Assembly: GCA_012295275.1 (NCBI GenBank)
Contig: CM022668.1
Span: forward strand, 7,524,318 to 7,588,317
Direction of reading: 5' to 3'
Length of the DNA stretch: 64,000 bases
From: Chrysomallon squamiferum
Lineage: Eukaryota > Mollusca > Gastropoda > Neomphalida > Peltospiridae
The notes beneath the pieces are model-generated. The model had not been told where the DNA came from and searched no databases. It was given only the letters and a program-made list of their open reading frames with translations. Below are positions 60,071-64,000 of the stretch, in pieces (the stretch's first letter is position 1; the number at the start of each line of letters is the position of its first letter). The position numbers were made by a program, and so were the translations under genes.

Positions 60071-60165
<95 letters not shown>
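60051..60165. repeat. (GA)n microsatellite
   Basis: Pure GA run at 60075-60162 preceded by impure AGAGACA units. Confidence 0.97.
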
Positions 60166-60439
60166 GACTGTCAGTACAGCAGTGTTAGATGAATACTAAT
60201 ATTCAAATAAAATTCGTGATTAAGTGTCACCATTCTCAGATAATATTCTAGATTATTTCAATAATATTTTAGAATAAAGGTCATAAACATCAGAATAATA
60301 TTGCAGATTACATGTCACCATTTTTTGCCCAGTAATAATCAGGGTTGAATGACGGCAATATCCCAGCAATATTTTATGTTTAAAATCACCATAACCTTGC
60401 AATAACAACGACAATAAACTGCTCTCCAATAAAACTCTC
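60166..60439. repeat. Degenerate ~60-bp AATATT repeat
   Basis: AGATTA-CA..TCACCATT and CAATAATATT words recur at 60190-60400 with roughly 50-70 bp spacing, an old tandem array. Moderate support only. Confidence 0.5.
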
Positions 60440-60688
60440 CTTTTTGCAACACCACACACTTATGACAGCAACCCCAGTTGTCCATAGACAATACAAAGAG
60501 CTGTCCATTCAAGACCACTGTCCATTTGTGAATAAAAAATGGACCAGAAGGCCAGAGGTCACTCTGACACCGGTGAACTTGTCAATAGAGAGTAGTGATA
60601 TTGATTTCCAATTAAGAGAAGTTTCACCTCGGTGACTTCTGTCTATAAACTACGCCAATATTAGAGTTAAGTTTTCTACGTCAGACGA
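60440..60688. promoter_or_regulatory. Strong candidate conserved non-coding element
   Basis: GC-richer unique block. CCATAGACAATACAAAGAGC (60482-60501) has adjoining Sox-type ACAAT/ACAAAG cores; TTCACCTCGGTGACTTC near 60624 and AATTAAGAGAAG near 60609 are also notable. A 63-codon plus-strand frame crosses it but lacks splice sites and recognisable motifs. Confidence 0.42.
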
Positions 60689-61524
60689 ACACTCTGGTAA
60701 CTGAATACATGGGGGACTGAACACACTGGTAACTGAACATACTGGTAACTGAAAACACAGGTAACTGAATACATGGGGGACTGAAAACACAGGTAACTAA
60801 AAACACTGGTAACTGAAAACACTGGTAACTGAATACACAGGTAACTGAACACACTGGTAACTGAACACACTGGTAACTGAATACATGGGGGACTGAACAC
60901 ACTGGTAACTGAACACACTGGTAACTGAACACACAGGTAACTGAATACACAGGTAACTGAACACACAGGTAACTGAATACACTGGTAACTGAACACACTG
61001 GTAACTGAATACACTGGTAACTGAATACACAGGTAACTGAACACACTGGTAACTGAACACACTGGTAACTGAATACATGGGGGACTGAACACACTGGTAA
61101 CTGAACACACTGGTAACTGAAAACACAGGTAACTGAACACACGTAACTGAACACACTGGTAACTGAATACACAGGTAACTGAACACACTGGTAACTGAAT
61201 ACACAGGTAACTGAACACACTGGTAACTGAACACACTGGTAACTGAACACACTGGTAACTGAAAACACTGGTAACTGAAAACACTGGTAACTGAATACAT
61301 GGGGGACTGAATACACAGGTAACTGAACACACAGGTAACTGAACACACTGGTAACTGAACACACAGGTAACTGAACACACAGGTAACTGAATACACTGGT
61401 AACTGAACACACTGGTAACTGAACACACTGGTAACTGAATACACAGGTAACTGAATACACAGGTAACTGAACACACTGGTAACTGAACACACTGGTAACT
61501 GAACACACTGGTAACTGAAAACAC
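60689..61524. repeat. 16-bp minisatellite, about 52 units
   Basis: Unit TAACTGAACACACTGG with variants at fixed positions (AACAC/AATAC/AAAAC; ACTGG/ACAGG). A distinct GAATACATGGGGGACTGA variant appears at 60708, 60772, 60884, 61076 and 61298 (marker C), spaced 4, 7, 12 and 14 units apart; the last interval is short by 2 bp because of one deletion near 61141 (ACACACGTAAC). Since 16 is not a multiple of three and the unit holds no minus-strand stop, all three minus frames stay open for 254-282 codons. This is a repeat, not three genes. Confidence 0.97.
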
Positions 61525-61652
61525 AACTGGAAGTCTGTGTTAAACTGGTGACAGTTTTCAATGCTTCTTTTTATTTTCCCAAAACTATTTTTTCTGTATA
61601 TATTTTTGGTGGGTTTTTTTGTTTGTTTATTTGTTTAGTTTTTCATTTATTT

Positions 61653-61707
<55 letters not shown>

Positions 61708-62100
61708 TTATTATTATTTTTTTATTATTTTTTAAAAGTTGCTATAATTAATGTTTTTTTCTATTTTTAATGTTTTAAAAATATTATTTACTTTTTTGTT
61801 TAAGTTATTATTCCAATTTTTTTTTCTCTAATTTGTATTTTGTTATTATCATGATTATTCTGACTTATCATTATTATAATTATTATAATCTTAAATATTT
61901 AAACATTATCATCACTATCATCATCATCATTATCAACACCATCATCGTCACGTTCTTTCCATCATTATCTTTTCTTCTTTTTCCCTACTGAATAATCATC
62001 AAGAGTGATACATCTGTACTGAAATTCTAATTTGTACTTTTCAAAAGAAACCCCCACACAAAAAACACCTCTCTAAGGAGTAAGAAGGTAAAAAAATGGT
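61525..62100. repeat. (TTTA)n and ATT/CAT-rich AT tract
   Basis: (TTTA)n at 61644-61708, T-rich and ATT sequence to 61860, CATCAT words near 61915-61950. The rest is unique. Confidence 0.8.
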
Positions 62101-62535
62101 GTTTGTTTAACCACATGGCTTAATGAAATTCACTGGAGTCAGATAGAGTGTCAAACAAAAAAAATAATTAAATAAAAAAAACTTAGAAGTACAAAGTTGG
62201 GGCCTTTTTACGTGTACTTTTGTGTAAAGATGAAAACAAATCAGAACATAATGTCTGGTTTTATTAACTTGAAGCAAGGGTTCTTTTATTTGCACTTTTA
62301 TATAATGGATAAAAAAAAAGTATATAATGTCTGTTATGTTGTCATTATTAACTAGCAGGAAAGGGTATTTTCTTTGCACTTTTGTACAAAGGATAAAAAA
62401 GCCAAAATGTAACAGCTGTCACTATCAGTTACAAGCAAGGATTCTTTTATTACAAAGTAGAAAAGCTATAATTATCAAGAGTTCTTTTATTAGCATATAG
62501 TATAAAACAATCTCTTGCTGCTATATGGTAAAACA
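62101..62535. repeat. Degenerate ~80-bp tandem repeat
   Basis: The phrase GCAAGGGTTCTTTTATT with variants, followed by TGCACTTTT(A/G)TA(T/C)AA(T/A)GGATAAAAA, recurs near 62273, 62356 and 62435, and in eroded form at 62195 and 62475. Confidence 0.8.
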
Positions 62536-62834
62536 TTTCATTCTTTCATTCATTCGCTCATTCATCAATTCAATAATTAATTAATCAGTTCATTCATCCA
62601 TCCATCTACCCATCCACCCATCCATCCATCCATTCATTTTTTTCATTCTCTCTTTCATTCATGTCCAGGAATGACATCCTCAATTAGCAAGCAGAAAACA
62701 GCTGAATGTAAAATTGATCTCTGACAGCATCAGAGACAAAATTGCAGTTTGAAACTGATGGTTAACATTTACACACTGCTCCAGAGATCTAACCACATAC
62801 TTCTTTTATTGAACCCTGAACACTACCTGAATAG
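62536..62834. other. (CATT)n/(CATC)n tract and unique DNA
   Basis: CATT/CATC words at 62535-62665, then unique sequence to 62834 with no supported exon. Confidence 0.55.
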
Positions 62835-63710
62835 TCTTGTCTGACATCAGTGTTATCTCATAAAGAAAATATTACCAGTTTAACTTGTCTGACATCAGTG
62901 TTGTTAACTCATAAAGAAAATATTACCAGTTTAACTTGTCTGACATCAGTGTTATCTCATAAAGAAAATATTACCAGTTTAACTTGTCTGACATCAGTGT
63001 CAACTCATAAAGAAAATATTACCAGTTTAACTTGTCTGACATCAGTGTTGTTAACTCATAAAGAAAATATTACCAGTTTAACTTGTCTGACATCAGTGTT
63101 ATCTCATAAAGAAAATATTACCAAGTTAACTTGTCTGACATCCGTGTTGTTAACTCATAAAGAAAATATTACCAAGTTAACTTGTCTGACATCAGTGTCA
63201 ACTCATAAAGAAAATATTACCAGTTAACTTGTCTGACATCAGTGTTGTCAACTCATAAAGAAAATATTACCAGTTTAACTTGTCTGACATCAGTGTCAAC
63301 TCATAAAGAAAATATTACCAGTTTAACTTGTCTGACATCAGTGTTGTCAACTCATAAAGAAAATATTACCCATTTAACTTGTCTGACATCAGTGTTGTTA
63401 ACTCATAAAGAAAATATTACCCATTTAACTTGTCTGACATCAGTGTTGTCAACTCATAAAGAAAATATTACCAGTTAACTTGTCTGACATCAGTGTTGTT
63501 AACTCATAAAGAAAATATTACCAATTTACTAAACTGAAAAAATATTACCAAGTTAACTTGTCTGACATCAGTGTTGTTAACTCATAAAGAAAATATTACC
63601 AATTTACTAAACTGAAAAAATATTACCAAGTTAACTTGTCTGACATCAGTGTTGTTAACTCATAAAGAAAATATTACCAATTTAAACTAAAACAAATATT
63701 ACCAAATTGA
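62835..63710. repeat. 48/51-bp minisatellite
   Basis: Units CTCATAAAGAAAATATTACC + AGTTTAACTTGTCTGACATC + AGTGTT(GTT)A repeat about 17 times. CATAAAG starts at 62859, 62910, 62958, 63006, 63057, 63105 and so on, alternating 48 and 51 bp through gain or loss of one GTT/GTC triplet. Later units lose one T (47/50 bp) or gain an ACTAAACTGAAAAA insertion (63525-63625). The early units keep a plus-strand frame open for 125 codons; not a gene. Confidence 0.97.
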
Positions 63711-64000
63711 CCTGTTTGATATCAGTGTTTTTAACTCATAAAGAGAATATTACCAATTTAAATTCATGAAGTGAATGTTACCAAAATGAACTCATAATGA
63801 ATATATTACTATTATGAACTCATAAAGAAAGTGATAACAAGATAATCTCATAAATACAACATATTACAAAATTAAACTCATAACAAAATATTACCAAGTT
63901 AAACTCATAAACAAATTAGTTAAATTCATAAACAAGACACTTGATAAAGATCATGAAATGAATATTTTCATTTTAAAATCACAAAAAAAACCCACCAAAA
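63711..64000. repeat. Eroded continuation of the minisatellite
   Basis: AACTCATAA and ATATTACCAA words recur at about 30-40 bp intervals with heavy divergence to the end of the window. Confidence 0.75.

Noticed and set aside
60676-61561. Three overlapping 254-282 codon minus-strand reading frames
   Set aside because: They are the three readings of one 16-bp tandem repeat that lacks stops; all frames being open is a property of the repeat, not evidence of genes.
62850-63227. 125-codon frame of HKENITSLTCLTSV repeats
   Set aside because: Minisatellite whose unit happens to be a multiple of three; later units break the frame. Kept as a finding, not as a gene.

Overview
This window looks like intergenic or deep intronic DNA from a large, AT-rich, repeat-laden animal genome. 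There is no bacterial-style gene, no operon, and no long open reading frame that is not a simple-repeat translation. The mix of very long (GA)n, (CA)n, (AAT)n, (AAAT)n and (CATA)n microsatellites, minisatellites, decayed tRNA-derived SINE-like pieces and islands of non-coding unique sequence fits a mollusc, most likely a cephalopod such as an octopus. That identification is inference from texture only; no marker gene is present.

Layout: 1-4.7 kb is mostly microsatellite plus a composite GT minisatellite. At 4737-4811 (minus strand) lies the best candidate coding exon, a 75-nt exon with textbook splice sites. 5-10 kb mixes AAT/AAAT tracts, a SINE-like piece and two unique blocks. 10-21.5 kb carries minisatellites (45-bp, 41-bp and degenerate 69-bp units) between unique blocks. 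21.5-30 kb is CATA/TA/GA repeat with a 26-bp perfect inverted repeat and a 20-22 bp CTCACA minisatellite. 30-41 kb has several unique blocks, among them ones with RFX X-box-like and POU octamer-like motifs, a candidate 51-nt microexon (plus) and an excellent recursive-splice (zero-length exon) signature on the minus strand at 39.44 kb. 42-45 kb holds a tandem segmental duplication. 45-53 kb has more unique blocks, a CCAAT/E-box minisatellite, and a pair of related 92-bp elements 1068 bp apart, each beginning with a TGACGTCA site. 53-60 kb is SINE-like pieces, AAT/CATA/CAGA repeats and unique blocks. 60.4-64 kb ends with a unique block, a 16-bp minisatellite (~52 units) and a 48/51-bp minisatellite.

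How it may fit together (inference): the 75-nt exon and the ratchet-type recursive splice site are both on the minus strand and in the correct order, so much of the window could be one very long intron of a minus-strand gene, carrying embedded regulatory elements. Unique blocks are called 'candidate conserved non-coding elements' only because they are high-complexity islands in repeat-rich DNA; conservation itself cannot be tested here. Gene identities are unknown.
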